This document shows positions 10,003 to 20,830 of a DNA stretch of 64,000 nucleotides, piece by piece. This stretch comes from Saturnia japonica (taxonomy: Eukaryota; Arthropoda; Insecta; Lepidoptera; Saturniidae). The DNA is taken from NCBI GenBank assembly GCA_033032175.1, contig CM065310.1:1922001-1986000 (forward strand). The letters are read 5' to 3'. The translations under genes were made by a program, and so were the position numbers. The stretch's first letter is position 1, and the number at the start of each line of letters is the position of its first letter. The notes under the pieces are model-generated. The model saw only the letters and a program-made list of their open reading frames with translations, had not been told where the DNA came from and searched no databases.

Positions 10003-10058
10003 GTTGGGGAGCTGCCCGCCAGACACAACACCCGTCTGGTCGGAGGATCATCCCTTTT
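10001..10058 (+). mobile_element. LTR, 3' part, after target duplication
   Basis: It repeats 'ccgttggggag' and continues the LTR text 'ctgcccgccagaca...acacccgtctggtcggagg' found at 45474 and 46212. The match fades after 'atccctttt'. The expected end 'gttcttctaca' is missing, so the right end is truncated or decayed and no flanking duplication can be assigned. Confidence 0.8.
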
Positions 10059-10274
10059 GTATGGCGGATGCCGTTAGTGTTTTTTAAACATCGATTATAT
10101 TTGTAAATTTGATATTATCTATTGTTTACAAAATGACTATCGAGTAAATATTAATAAGTTCTTAGTACCTATATTTCATATCAAGTCGCCCGAACTATAC
10201 TAGGTGTCTGGAAAAAGAAATGATTCGGGTGAGTTATCTTGCGATTTGATGCAGCCAGACAAATGCATAATTTG

Positions 10275-11300
10275 CAGAGATATACAAGATACCCTATACA
10301 AAGTATCTGGAATACAAAATTAAGTATTTCAGATTCCAGATACAAAATACTTTATACAATAGTATCTGAAATACTAGATACAAAATACGTATCTTTGAAA
10401 TACTTTTTAAAGATAAAATATATTTTTAAGAAAACTACATTTTATTAAATTTACGTGAATTATTTACGAACAGATCGCGTTGAAATGTGACAAATATTAT
10501 ATTTTAAGATTCTAATTGTGACTTAAGTAAAACCAGTTCTTCAAACATTATATCATTCATTTTTCTTCGATGAGGCCTCGTAATCATACCCCCAAAAGAG
10601 AACAGTCACTCCACAGGGGCAGAACTTGGTAAACAGGTGTTATATTTGTTTTTTTTTCTTTATTGTAGGATAAGCATTTAAGCTCTTTTAAGTTGGTATC
10701 TATATTTATTCAGGTATTGCAGTGTTTCTTAGTCAGCGGTGCTGCCAGTAGACCCTGTGTTTTCGTCACTTGTAATAGAGGAATCAATATACTCTAAAGA
10801 CTACATGTCTTCTTTTGACTTTTTCGTTATATCACCTTCAATATTGTCTAAAGCCTCCAATTTTTGTTTTTGAAATCGATTAATATTTCGTGTTTCAGTC
10901 AGGATAAGTTCTTCTACATATTCTAGACATTTGCTGCACAGGCTCTAACTGTAATAACTTTTTAAAACGCCTATTTAGGTTTTCTTCAATGATATCTAGT
11001 AGAGGGCTGCAGTATTTTACTTTTTCCATCCTAAGACATTTGGTTATAAGTTAAATCCTTATTGGCTCAGGTAACAGACAATCATAGTGTCTTTTCCCTC
11101 TTGCAGGCTTTGAATAGCTTCTGCTATTGGCTTTGACCAGTCCACATATATATAGATAACTACTACTAAAAGTATTTTAGCAATGTACAAGATACAAAAT
11201 AAATTAAAAAAAAAGTATTTTAGATACAAGATGAAAATACGTATTTTGTATATTATATCTGTATTTCAGATACTTGTATCTAAAATAAGTCACATCTCTA
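10275..11300 (-). mobile_element. Decayed hAT transposon with 8-bp target duplication
   Basis: Flanks are 'ataatttg' (10267-10274) and 'ataatgtg' (11301-11308), a 7/8 match. The ends read CAGAGATATAC at the left and TAGAGATGTGAC inverted at the right. Both subterminal regions (10280-10420 and 11180-11290) are packed with 'gatacaaaatac' and 'gtatctgaaatac' words in both orientations, as in the transposase-binding subterminal repeats of hAT elements. On the minus strand about 10500-10620 decodes to a decayed hAT C-terminal motif (SSAPVE, then LFSFGG and a RM-x-D...EELV stretch), with a stop inside. At 1.03 kb it is internally deleted. Confidence 0.78.
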
Positions 11301-11308
11301 ATAATGTG

Positions 11309-11829
11309 CAACTTTTTTAACAAATAAAAAGATTTTAAAAAGTAACAATCATTGCCATACTAAATAGTTTGGACCTGACTATCGATTGTTCAGTAGTGTA
11401 AATACATAAAAAATAGTGTGTACTATGGATTATTTTAAACGAATGTTTTTTTAACCAAGACGATTGCATACAAGTATGAAATACTGGAAGCATTACACGC
11501 AGCTTGCGGACCCTTTAAATATCTGTTAAATCCCATCTTGAAATATCTCATATTGTAGTCAAGTGGAAAAACTTTAGCAGGTAGCTAGCGCATTCCACAT
11601 CCGAAGAGTTCGTAGAAGGAAACTCCTCTGAAACTGGACTGTCCACAACCATTTAGGCTCCAGGTTGTCAGGATAACTTACCTGAGGATGGGATGCCTGT
11701 TTAATGAACACTAGTATAGATCTCCTCTCTTTTACTTATAGAACTCAAATGATTGTTTATTTGACTACGGTAATTTCTTAAACTACGTATCAAATTTAAA
11801 AGCTTATTTTTACATTTCATGACGTATTT
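11309..11829. other. No gene recognised
   Basis: AT-rich sequence. I see no domain, tandem repeat or terminal repeat here. Confidence 0.5.
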
Positions 11830-12028
11830 ACTGTGGATAGTTATAGGCTACATAAATTCACGCTAAATCCCGAAGTAGTGAAGCAGGAATCATAAACGTC
11901 AAGCAATCTGGTGAACTGTAGACAAGTGCTGAAAGTGAGAACAATCGATAGGCTACAGGGTTGGCGTCAGCGCGGTGGAGATTTAACAGAATATTTATAA
12001 CAGGGATGAAACCGTGGGGCACAGCTAG
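11830..12028 (+). mobile_element. Helitron 3' end remnant
   Basis: It ends 'accgtggggcacagctagt', with CTAG at 12025-12028 followed by T, the canonical Helitron 3' terminus. A segment of about 90 bases inside (11885-11975) resembles 17645-17700 loosely. The 5' limit is uncertain. Confidence 0.55.
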
Positions 12029-13454
12029 TCTTATATACATGATCAGAAGGCATCTGTAAAACTCCGTAAAAATATAATAATAAATTCTCGTACGTAATTA
12101 CAGAAATACTTACTAATTAGTAAGAGGGTCACTCGTCTTGTTGTTTAACGTTAAAAATGGCGGTAGTTACAGATTCCTCGAGGACCAGGTGCGGCTTGGG
12201 TTCCGCGTTTAAATTTAATTAGTGAAAATTATTCCGGATTACGGGAATTTTTCTAATTAGCATCCTTAGGTTCCCCGGGAACGTTACCGTCGGAACTCGG
12301 AAATGTTTCACCTCTGAATTACGCCCGGTTGTCATATTTTCATGCTTTTTATGGTGCATCTTGGTAAGGGCTCAGATGCACTAATGAGTGTGAGGTTTGA
12401 AAAAAAAAACAACGTGCGAACTCAATTCGAGAATATATCAGGCTGGATGTTTGCTTGTTTTGTTGCAGAAGAAGTACTTAATCCCATACACACTTAAAGA
12501 AAAATGGAATCAGGAACACATTCACACATATAGAGACTCATGTACCTTAGACACATATTAACATACTTTTATTTTCAGATATTTTAATTTATTTAAAACC
12601 GCACGCTCACATTTCCTTCACACATCTTTTTTACATACACATATTGTTAAACTTTTACCTTTTTTGTCTTGAGTTTTAATAAGTTAAATACCTATTATTA
12701 CAACACTATATGTAAATCTTGTTAAGTACCTAAATGTCAGTTTAATAAAGTATTTTATAAAGATTTTTATATGGCAACCCCAACAGTAATGCTTTGCACC
12801 TTTTTCCGTTTCCTATGGACGCCATACGAAATGAACGTAGTAAAACTATTAAATTGTTTGTCTCTTCTATAATCTGTATAGGGTTCATTGTCTTCATTAT
12901 TAAAGCAGAGTTTTGGCCATACGCAATTTTTTAATTTAAAGTTCTAACAAGTCTGAACATGGATCATAATATAAATGTAACTATCTTCTAACACAGTTTA
13001 TACTAACGTAGGAGACAGATATTCCTTTTTATTTGTACATACTCGTATTTATGTAACATATTTGCAATTAAAAAAAAATCAAATTGAAATAGTGTGTCCC
13101 AGAAGCTGCGATTACATTGTCACTCAACATCAAGTATTGTGGTTCAAGATGAACCAAGAGCAAATAGTTCTGGTGAATATTTACATGGCTACTAAAGATT
13201 TCCATGAATTACAAAAGACGAGCAATGTGAAATAAAATCTCTCTCATTTATTCGAAGGGGTTTGCTGAAGTGTAAGCCGCAAGCACTTTTGTCAGAATTG
13301 GTGTTCCACCTAAATACAGAGGGTTTTTGGTTGTTGTTTATTTTAGAAAAACAATTAGAATTTCGCGCAAATAAAAATCAATTTGGAAAAACGACTATTT
13401 AGTGTGTTTAAATGCATAAGAGATATTTATATCAAGTTAATAACGTAGTACATA
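12029..13454. other. No gene; one GC-richer unique block
   Basis: The part at 12150-12330 is distinctly less AT-rich than its surroundings and has no match to the repeats in this window. It has no long ORF, so a conserved non-coding element is possible. The rest is AT-rich with nothing recognisable. Confidence 0.45.
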
Positions 13455-13600
13455 ATTGTAGTTCTTAAAAACACCTACAAAAAAGTAAACGGGAGCGTAT
13501 GTCTATCTTATAAGGATCACCCACAATAAGTATTTTTGTTTTTAAAATAACCGGGAGCAGGGGTAGAATGATTTGCGCGTATACCTGATCGACCACATTC
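13455..13600 (+). mobile_element. Helitron H2 3' fragment, decayed
   Basis: It shares 'acctacaaaaaag', 'tatctatctta', 'cacccacaataag' and 'accgggagcag' with the 3' third of the H2 copies. It lacks a clear CTAG end. Confidence 0.55.
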
Positions 13601-14414
13601 TAGTAAATAATATTATGGTATAAGTTTTAAAAAAATCTATAGTTGGTGACATTTTTTCATTAAAGGATGAGCCGTATGCCACTAATACGTCTATAGTTTG
13701 ATAATTTATAATTTTTATGAATACAGTATTATCACTAGAGAATAAATTATAATTACTTTTGCCTTACCAGTCGAGCGCCAATAACATCAACCCATCAATT
13801 CTAATAGAACTAACTTGCTTATTAGCAACTTCGGTGATATCAGGACCGCAATGACCCGTGGAATATCGACAACAAACAAATAAATTATCAATTTATTTCT
13901 ACAATAAATAAACGGCTTATATATACACACAACAAAAGTTTTAGTAATTCCAAGGAGATGAAAATTGTTTGCGCCTGACAAATATTTAGGTATGAACCGA
14001 TTCAGAACTCACTTCCATAAGCTGTTTATTATATCAATAAATAATGTTTTGTAGTAAATGTATTAATAATATTTTTGTTGTTGTATTATTGTTCGATGTT
14101 ACTTGTAGTTAGCAGGTCTTTATGGAAACAACGTCATAACTTTTATATGCATTTAATGAGCAGTGACATGACAAAGACTTGTGTGTAACACGAAATACAA
14201 GGGTTCGACCAACGATTATAGAATAAGTGTTGCTATATATAACATCTTCCCTTTTTTGAAGAGAAGACTAAGTCTACATGAAGAGTTCAGAGTAATTATA
14301 ACATTATTTGTAACTATTCTTTTAATTTAATATTATTGAATAATTCTTTGTAATTATTCAATTATATCTATTGCTAGATAATCCTTGCGAATATTTCGTA
14401 CATTATGTACATCG
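13601..14414. other. No gene recognised
   Basis: AT-rich. A minus-strand 64-codon frame at 13787-13981 has no recognisable feature. Confidence 0.5.
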
Positions 14415-15178
14415 TCATTATATTAATACGTGAGAAGAAATCTTCGGACCCCTTTTTAAGCGTATTGCGTGCACGAAAGTCTGTGAGATTTGGCATGGTT
14501 AAAGTTTATATGAAGAAGGAGTGCAGAAAGCTAAAATTTATCTATAATATTGTGTTATTAATAAATTAAATTAATACTGCGAATCCTAAACCGAACAGTG
14601 CCATTGAACTTAGACCCGCCAAAATATTGACATTGTCACTCAACGAAAAGTGACAGCAAGTGATATAATATTCATTGTTTAGGTTCATACGAAAAGGTTC
14701 ATAAGAAAGCTCAAGGTCGCTCAGCGAGATATGGAGAGGGCTATGCTTGGTGTTTCTCTACGAGATCGGATCACAAATGAGGAGATCCGTAGACAAACTA
14801 AGGTAACCGACATAGCCAAAAGGATTAGCAAGTTGAAGTGGCAGTGGGCGGGGCACATAGTTCGGAGAACTGACGGCCGTTGGGGCAGAAAGGTTCTCGA
14901 GTGGAGACCACGCACCGGAAAGCGCAGCGTAGGACGGCCCCCCACTAGATGGAAAGACGACATAATAAAGGTCGCTGGGAGCCGTTGGGTGCAGGCCGCA
15001 CAAGATCGGTCGCTCTGGAGATCTATGGGGGAGGCCTATGTTCAGCAGTGGACGTCCTGCGGCTGAAATGATGATGATGATGATGATGATGAGGTTCATA
15101 CTGCAAATGTCAAACAGAAAATACTTTATGATTAAAAAGTCGCTGGTCGAGTTTCGATCATTGGGCGACAGCCACTAC
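14415..15178 (+). mobile_element. Lep1-type Helitron, split by an RTE LINE
   Basis: The left end 'tcattatattaatacgtgag' and the right end '...gtttcgatcattgggcgac' match the copies at 31940, 53297 and 63379, whose 3' ends read 'gggcgaccgctag'. The hairpin-like 'gtcgaatttcgatc' precedes the end, as in Helitrons. The element is interrupted at 14691-15091 by an RTE end flanked by 'aggttcatac' on both sides. The final CTAG is mutated to CACTA. Confidence 0.85.
14691..15091 (+). pseudogene. 5'-truncated RTE-clade LINE, RT C-terminus, with (ATG)n tail
   Basis: An open frame from the start of the insert to the stop at 15064-15066 reads KLKVAQR-x-MERAMLGVSLRDRI, LKWQWAGHIVRR, SVGRPPTRWKDDI and AGSRWVQAAQDRSLWRSM. 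This is the well-known C-terminal tail of insect RTE-type endonuclease-RT proteins. The stop is followed by an (ATG)n/(GAT)n run (15067-15091), the microsatellite tail typical of this clade. The 10-bp duplication 'aggttcatac' (14681-14690 and 15092-15101) marks it as an insertion into the Helitron. The frame is intact, but only the last 125 or so codons are present, so it cannot be functional. Confidence 0.9.
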
Positions 15179-15379
15179 ATAGAATTTAAGCAATCTAATA
15201 GCTGTCCTGTTAGTTTTTAAACATTAATAACAGATGGCGCCTCCTACATGCATCTTCAAACCTTCAGAGCAACGCATGAAACTTTTATTACAGGCCCAGA
15301 TTTGTAGCTTAGCGTGATCTTAAAAGTATGAATATAGTTTCCTCACTTTCTCTAACGCAGTTTCTACCTAAAGTCTTAT

Positions 15380-15890
15380 TTATTTTTTGTACATTGTTAT
15401 TGTGTATTGTATTATTTTTTATATTTACTATTTGTTTATTTATTTTTATTGGTGTCCGTGACGTCTGTTAAGTGGTCCAGTCAGAATACCAGTGCTGCAA
15501 TGTTTTTTTTCAATATTTTTTTTTGGATTTACTGTACTTGGAGCTGCTGCGCCGCTTCACCGAACTTGGGGGCGAGTGCTCAGGGCACTCAACCGCGAAA
15601 ATTTTGGTCGACTCGCACGAGGGTTCCAGAGTGGCCGAACCTCGGCTCGGGCGGTCGTCGCGAATGCGAATAGGTTGCGATCTGGCTAATTTTCTACTCC
15701 TACGAATTCGAGCTAACTAACATATACTCATATGCATGTTCCCCTCCTCCTGGGCCTGTTTATTCCCGTAGTGCATGTCACTTATTACTGTTTTTTATTT
15801 GTGTTGGCTTTGTATGTTTGTTTTTATAATTTTAATTTGACGTGCTGTGTGATGAATGAATAAACATTTTCTTTCTCTCTTTACATGTTA
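15380..15890 (+). mobile_element. LINE 3' UTR/tail with nested Jockey end
   Basis: After the nested piece (15540-15752) it reads 'ttgtatgtttgtttttataa', then 'gaataaac' and 'tttctttctctct'. The same kind of end is at 19840-19940, 22901-22946 and 59760-59995. An AATAAA-like signal with a TTTC-rich tail is the 3' terminus of an unnamed LINE. No coding part is present. Confidence 0.55.
15540..15752 (-). mobile_element. Jockey 3' fragment, minus strand
   Basis: Its reverse complement matches 24125-24330 of the second Jockey copy and 9730-9920 of the full one ('gcgagtcgacc', 'ggtcgtcgcgaatgcgaa', 'ggggcgagtgct'). It lacks the last 50 bases and any poly(A), so both ends are truncated or rearranged. 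Confidence 0.75.
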
Positions 15891-16239
15891 CTTGAATATA
15901 TTTTCATTAGGAATACCAATTTTTAATGATTTTTTAATATCTTCTATTAAGTAATACTTACATAATTATAGAAATATGAATGCAGTTTGAAAGGAGTTTT
16001 TTAAAAATTTATTTAACAAAAGCATTTATTTTAAGCTTTTTGGCTATTTTTTGTTAATAATATCGGTTCCTACTGTGCTTAGTAGGTATTCGAATATTTT
16101 ATTCAGTTATACGTTCTGGGCTATCTACTCAGGAGTTAACGAAATCGTATCGTATATTATATAACATACTACAGAGTATGTTACATTATTATTATTTTGG
16201 GTGGATCAATTTTGGTAAAATAAGTATATCTAAAATAAA
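15891..16239. other. No gene recognised
   Basis: AT-rich, nothing assignable. Confidence 0.5.
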
Positions 16240-16420
16240 ACGTACTTTATTATAAATGGGAAAGTTTATATGTTTGGATGTTTATTACTAAATTACGCAA
16301 AAAAGGCTGAACGGATTTGGCTGAAACTTGGCACACAGATAGTTTATAATATGGATGAACACATAGAATCCTGGTAAATACCTAATTCTGAAATCCACGC
16401 CGACGAAGTAGCGGGTAAAA
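16240..16420 (+). mobile_element. Truncated Helitron of a fourth type
   Basis: It reads 'gaacggatttggctgaaact', 'cacacagatagtttataat', 'aatccacgc' and 'gacgaagtagcgggtaa'. I recognise this from memory as a common Lepidoptera element that normally ends in 'gggcaacagctagt'. The terminal CTAG is lost. Confidence 0.5.
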
Positions 16421-16516
16421 TTTTTTAATGTTAATAGCAATTAAGCAAAAATTAATGTTCTTATTAATAATAATTATGTAGCCCACACACATATGGAGCC
16501 GCGGTCAATTTGTTAA

Positions 16517-17008
16517 TTTATACAATGAATAAAATTGAAGTGTCTGCTTGTAATGTCAAAATAACAGCTTTTTACTAAACGCACATGAAAGTAGTATATA
16601 CGTAGGCTATAACAAAAAAAAAACATTTTTTAAATTTTTGTCTGTCTGTTTGTTATGGGTAATCTCCAAAACTGTTGGAACGATTTTCACAAGACTTTCA
16701 CTGGTAGATAGTTGAATTTATAGGTAGTAACTTAGGCTACTTTTATTTTAGTAAAAGAATTAGAGTTCCGCACAGTAAAAAAAAAAAACTGGTCACAGTG
16801 AATAAATTCGGGTGCTTAAATGGCTAGACTTAGTAAACCATAAGAGATATAGCAAACTAATATACCACATAATTATAGGCATTATATATATATCTTCTGA
16901 GGAACACCAATAATAAGCATTTTTGTATTTAAAATAGCCGAGAGCGGACGAGGAAGATTCGCGCGGGTATTCTGTAATCCACGTGAGCGAAGCCATGGGC
17001 ACAGCTAG
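16517..17008 (+). mobile_element. Helitron family H2, near full length
   Basis: It starts near 'tttatacaatgaataaaatt', runs parallel to 27394-27914, and ends 'catgggcacagctag' plus T. It is non-coding. The minus-strand open frame at 16793-17110 that crosses its end is a chance frame. Confidence 0.85.
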
Positions 17009-17746
17009 TATTATAATAAGTTGTATATTAATTATCTGCATAATATTACTACTGCAGATTCTTTTTTTTCTAAGACTGGACCAGTTCGGACTGAGCGAAA
17101 TTAGCTTCACGTTCGAAAAGGATAAAATAAAATTCTCGGCGAGATTATATTGAATAAAATATTCTCACTTTGACTTTGACTTTCTCGGATTTCCAGGAAA
17201 CTAATTTGCCAATCTTCGGCTTTACATTCTATACCTAATAACTGGACTTGGCGGGTTTTGTATTATTATGTTATTTATCAGTAGCCTCGGACTGAGGAGC
17301 ATTAATCATTTAACTATGTGAACTATTTATAAGACAGTATATAATTACATTTCCATATATAAAATAATGATTACAAAAATCCCTTACGGGACGCCTGACA
17401 GCTGTGACATATCGAAATAATTTTTTTGTGTAAGTCAACTCAATTATTCCCATAATCGTATATTCATAATTTCATAATTCATAGTACATATATCCCATTA
17501 TACAGCGTGGCGATGCGTCGCCACGGCCTGTATCGCCACGCCAACAATCAGGTTTACCCTCGCCTCTATAGGTAACATCTATATATTTCACATGAAAAGG
17601 GTACATGTATAACTTCACGGTACGATTTTTAGGAGTGGAGCAGTATCCATAAACGTGAGGCAAGTTGGAGGCCAGTATGAGAAGTGGGGACAACGATAGG
17701 TCGAATAAATTTAACATAAGTGGATCCGTGGCCCAAAGTTTCTTCT
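17009..17746. other. No gene; short GC-rich palindromic patch
   Basis: At 17505-17542 'cgtggcgatgcgtcgccacg' and a nearby 'tatcgccacgcc' form inverted repeats of 6-8 bp. The rest is AT-rich. A minus-strand frame at 17472-17717 has no recognisable domain. Confidence 0.45.
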
Positions 17747-18240
17747 GAAATAGACCCGTTATAGACGGGCTGTTCGGATTGTTAATGATGCAGACATTAC
17801 CAAATACAATGAGCCGCTTCAGCTACGTAGGAACATCGCCTCGCTGAGCGTGTTGTACCGCCTGTATCATGGTGAGTGTTCTGAAGAGCTGTTCAATCTA
17901 ATTCCTTCCTCTCCCTTCTACAACAGAACCATACGCGCTAGGCTTCGTAGTCACAGTTTCACGATAATCTCCATGTCGGCATAAACTAAAAAGTTCTCAA
18001 TGACTTATCTTTGTCGTACCGTGAAGCTGTGGAACCTTCTCCCGGCCAGTGTGTTCTCTCCTTCTTAGGACATCGAGTCCTTTAAGCGTAACGTGAAGAG
18101 ATTTTTATGCAAGCCGGCGTGACAGCGGTGCCGCTAATGGAGTTAGATCTCTCGGTGGTCATCGTTGTGATTGGATTGTGGTGTGCTTACCATCAGGTAC
18201 AATACCGTCAATGTGCCGAGTTATTATAAATAATAAAATA
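17747..18240 (+). pseudogene. LINE RT C-terminus remnant (CR1/Jockey type)
   Basis: In frame it reads IASLSVLYRLYHGECSEELF, then NLIPSSPFYNRTIRARL. A second stretch reads CRTVKLWNLLPASVF and IESFKRNVKRFL, separated by stops. This is the C-terminal tail of a widespread insect LINE family. Its 3' UTR includes 'ctctcggtggtcatcgttgt' and a 'ccatcaggt' end, followed by 'taataaaataaa'. Copies of the same tail are at 1775-2160, 25475-25535, 44090-44262 and about 51600-51665. It is 5'-truncated and has several stops. Confidence 0.8.
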
Positions 18241-18876
18241 AAGGGATCTCTCTTTCAGTAATTGTATTATAGGTGAATATCACAAAAACCAGTCGAAAGT
18301 ATTGCTTATAATTCTAGTACAAGTTTCGTTTTGGAGAAAATAAACCCGGCGAGATGGGCAGTGCAAACAGAAAGTTAGCGGACGCGGCTTGTCTTCGCTA
18401 CTTTTTATTCCACGTTCTATTGAATATGAATGAGATGGCTTGGAAACTTCAAACGTATTGTTTTTACGCCTGCGTAATAAATTGCGCTTTATTTTTCACA
18501 TTAACGATATGCCCCGCCATCTGTATTTTATTTATTATTTTTAACTTCTAATTTTACACCAAGAGAATAATACTTCTAACTGAAATTTTATTCGTTCTAC
18601 AAATTCTTTCTACATCATTCCTAGCTAAATATAAGCTCCATACTGCACTTTTTTAAAATACGTAGATTATCGACTCCCTTTTACTCTATTAGGTAAATCG
18701 TAGGTAAATATAAGAAGACTTAAACTATTAGATAAAGTTAATATGAAGATGTTCATAAGTTTTATTCTGAAACCTCTGTTTTATGTTTTTTTAATCTGCA
18801 CCTTATTTTTCCATTATTTCCTTCTTCCTACCTCCTTTTACTTTGTTCTTTTTTGTAGGTCTATTCGTTTGACCAC
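18241..18876. other. No gene recognised
   Basis: A 65-codon plus frame at 18354-18551 lies in a locally less AT-rich patch (18340-18500), but no domain or repeat supports it. Confidence 0.45.
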
Positions 18877-19128
18877 AATCTCACATGGTATGAAGTGACG
18901 ATGTAGCTTAAGATGGTAAATCGCTAAGCCTAGTGGAAAACTGGCTCTCAAGTGCAGCTGCCGGAACACGCATATAGGTGTTTGGCGAAAGATTATCAAC
19001 TTGAGGGTGGTAGCTAACCAGACAGGCATTAGAAAGACCGCTTCACTGGGCGCTTAAGTTCATTGAATTCGAACTCAGATCGATCGAGGCGGTGTTCGTA
19101 CGCTCTACAACTGATTCATCATTACTTT
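18877..19128 (-). mobile_element. tRNA-derived SINE (family S1), minus strand
   Basis: On the minus strand it opens with a tRNA-like head: an A-box-like 'gtagagcgtacg' and a B-box-like 'gagttcgaattc'. The body follows ('ggtggtagct', 'ctgccggaacacgc', 'cactagg'). Homologues are at 32434 (+), 37222 (+), 38111 (-) and 51945 (-). The A and B boxes are the internal RNA polymerase III promoter of tRNA-type SINEs. Confidence 0.7.
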
Positions 19129-19134
19129 ATAATA

Positions 19135-19455
19135 AGAATAATACCAGCCTGTAAGTATCGCACTGCTGGGTAAAGGCCTCTTTCCAAGAGAAAGCAAGGG
19201 CCTAATAGCCACGCCAGTCCAAAACGTATTGCCGATTTCAATCACAGAGAAATCAACAGTTCCATATTTTTCCCACCTACCTACAGTGGTAGTACCTATT
19301 ATACAAGAACTTTTCTCAAGCGTTCAGGTTTCATTACGATATTTTCCTTTACAATCAGCTGATAATGATATCAATTTGAAATAGTAAATGTATAGGCTTA
19401 CACGAATTCCGAAAAATTCGTAGGTACATGCCAAAGTTCGAACCTACGGACATTT
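19135..19455 (-). mobile_element. SINE-like repeat (family S2), minus strand
   Basis: It shares 'cagcctg...actgctggg', 'aggcctct', 'ccatatttttcccac' and 'ggtttcat-acgat-ttttcctt' with 50241-50455 (-), 42780-42972 (+) and 43310-43490 (+). The minus-strand head has 'gttcgaact', a weak B box. It is decayed. Confidence 0.55.
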
Positions 19456-19839
19456 ATTTTATTTCCTTAAAGCACAAATACAGGTAAGAGATCAAAAAAT
19501 AATAATAACTCTAAATATCTCTTCAAATCTAATATCCTATAACATATCAGCATAATTCTCATTATTAACAAGTATTGTTTATAGTAAATGGACGATGAAT
19601 ATCTAACAAATTAACAGAAATAAATATATTAAGTGAGTGAGTTTTTTTAGGAAGACTGGTGAAAAATATGTATGTCGTCTTGTAAGTTAACTTTGTTAAA
19701 TCGCCTACACATTCTATTAATGGGACTATTCTCCGATACATTATTGCTACAGAGGGGGAAACGCTAAACAAATGTTGATTTCTTGCGGAGCGGGTGAGCA
19801 CCTTTATATTGAGTTTACCCAACAATTCACTACAAAGAG
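19456..19839. other. No gene recognised
   Basis: An 86-codon minus frame (19565-19825) begins in AT-rich sequence and shows no domain or signal peptide. Confidence 0.45.
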
Positions 19840-19940
19840 TTATTTTTTTTTTGTTGTGTTGATTTTATGTTTTTTATAATTTTTGTTTTTGATGTATTGT
19901 GTGACGGATAAATAAGCTTTTTCTTTCTTTCTTTCATTTC
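19840..19940 (+). mobile_element. LINE 3' terminus with (TTTC)n tail
   Basis: 'gtgtgacggataaataag' and then 'ctttttctttctttctttc' match the ends at 15850, 22911 and 59960. Only the 3' end is present. Confidence 0.5.
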
Positions 19941-20077
19941 ATATTTTATGAAGCGTACGTAAGTCTGCAACATTTATTCTTTTCTCTAGACTTTTAATTA
20001 AACTCTTCATAATGTAATCGATATGCCGCCGGTTCAAACTACCGCGACTTGCTTTGTATTTAAATAATTATATTGTA

Positions 20078-20329
20078 CTAGCTGACCCGCGCAACTTCAT
20101 ATGGGTCACATAATGGAAGCTCTCAAAAGGCATAAATTTCACCCGTTTTTGCAACATTTTTTATTGATTCTCCGCTCCTATTAGTCGTAGCGTGATGTTA
20201 TATAGCCTATAGTTTTCCTCGATAAATGGTGTATCCAATACTGAAATAGTTTTCCCATTTGAACTAGTAGTTTCTGAGATTAACGCGTTCAAACAAACAA
20301 ACTTTTCAGCTTTATAATATTAGTACAGA
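20078..20329 (-). mobile_element. Helitron family H3, complete, minus strand
   Basis: Reversed, it starts 'tctgtactaatattataaag' and ends 'gcgcgggtcagctag' followed by T, the TC...CTAG ends of a Helitron. It is 252 bp, non-coding, and the same family as 41663-42761 and the remnant at 44730-44903. Confidence 0.85.
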
Positions 20330-20595
20330 TTATTTGTTGCAAACTTTTTGAAGCGGGTACGTATCGCTTCAAATTCAACAGACATAATAAAAGTGACAGG
20401 AAACTCGAATTTTCACCGTGCTCGGGTAATCTGAATGAAAATGCGCGAAATATGTCCTCGGGAATATTCCACGAAGGCGACAGATTTCAAAGAAAAATGC
20501 ACGTCGCATTCTTGTTTAGGTGAGGAGCGGTGAAGAGTGTCGGGCGACTCTATTTTGTTCGCTTCGGTGAATAAACTGTTTTTGTTATACAACTA

Positions 20596-20770
20596 AGTTT
20601 GCAAAGAAACATAACTCCCGCTAAAGACGCATGAACACCCCTACTCCAACGGGATCTGTAAACCGTTCTCACCGCAGGAATATAACATAAGACTATTTGG
20701 CTGCAATCTTCTGCAGGGTGGAGGTATTCCACCAGTCGGAACTGCCCCAAGTAGAGAGAATCTCCACGAA
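20596..20770 (-). repeat. Dispersed repeat R, minus strand
   Basis: The reverse complement reads 'ctctctacttggggcagttc', 'ggtggaatacctcc', 'gaagattgcagc' and 'tcctgcggtgag'. This is the unit from which the tandem array at 33813-35116 is built. Other copies are at 24838, 36561, 45060 and 59495. It is probably the 3' part of a LINE or a SINE. Confidence 0.7.
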
Positions 20771-20830
20771 ATTTCTCTGCTCTCTACCTCTCTTTAATCT
20801 TGTATTTAATATCTAATCAATTTATAAGAA

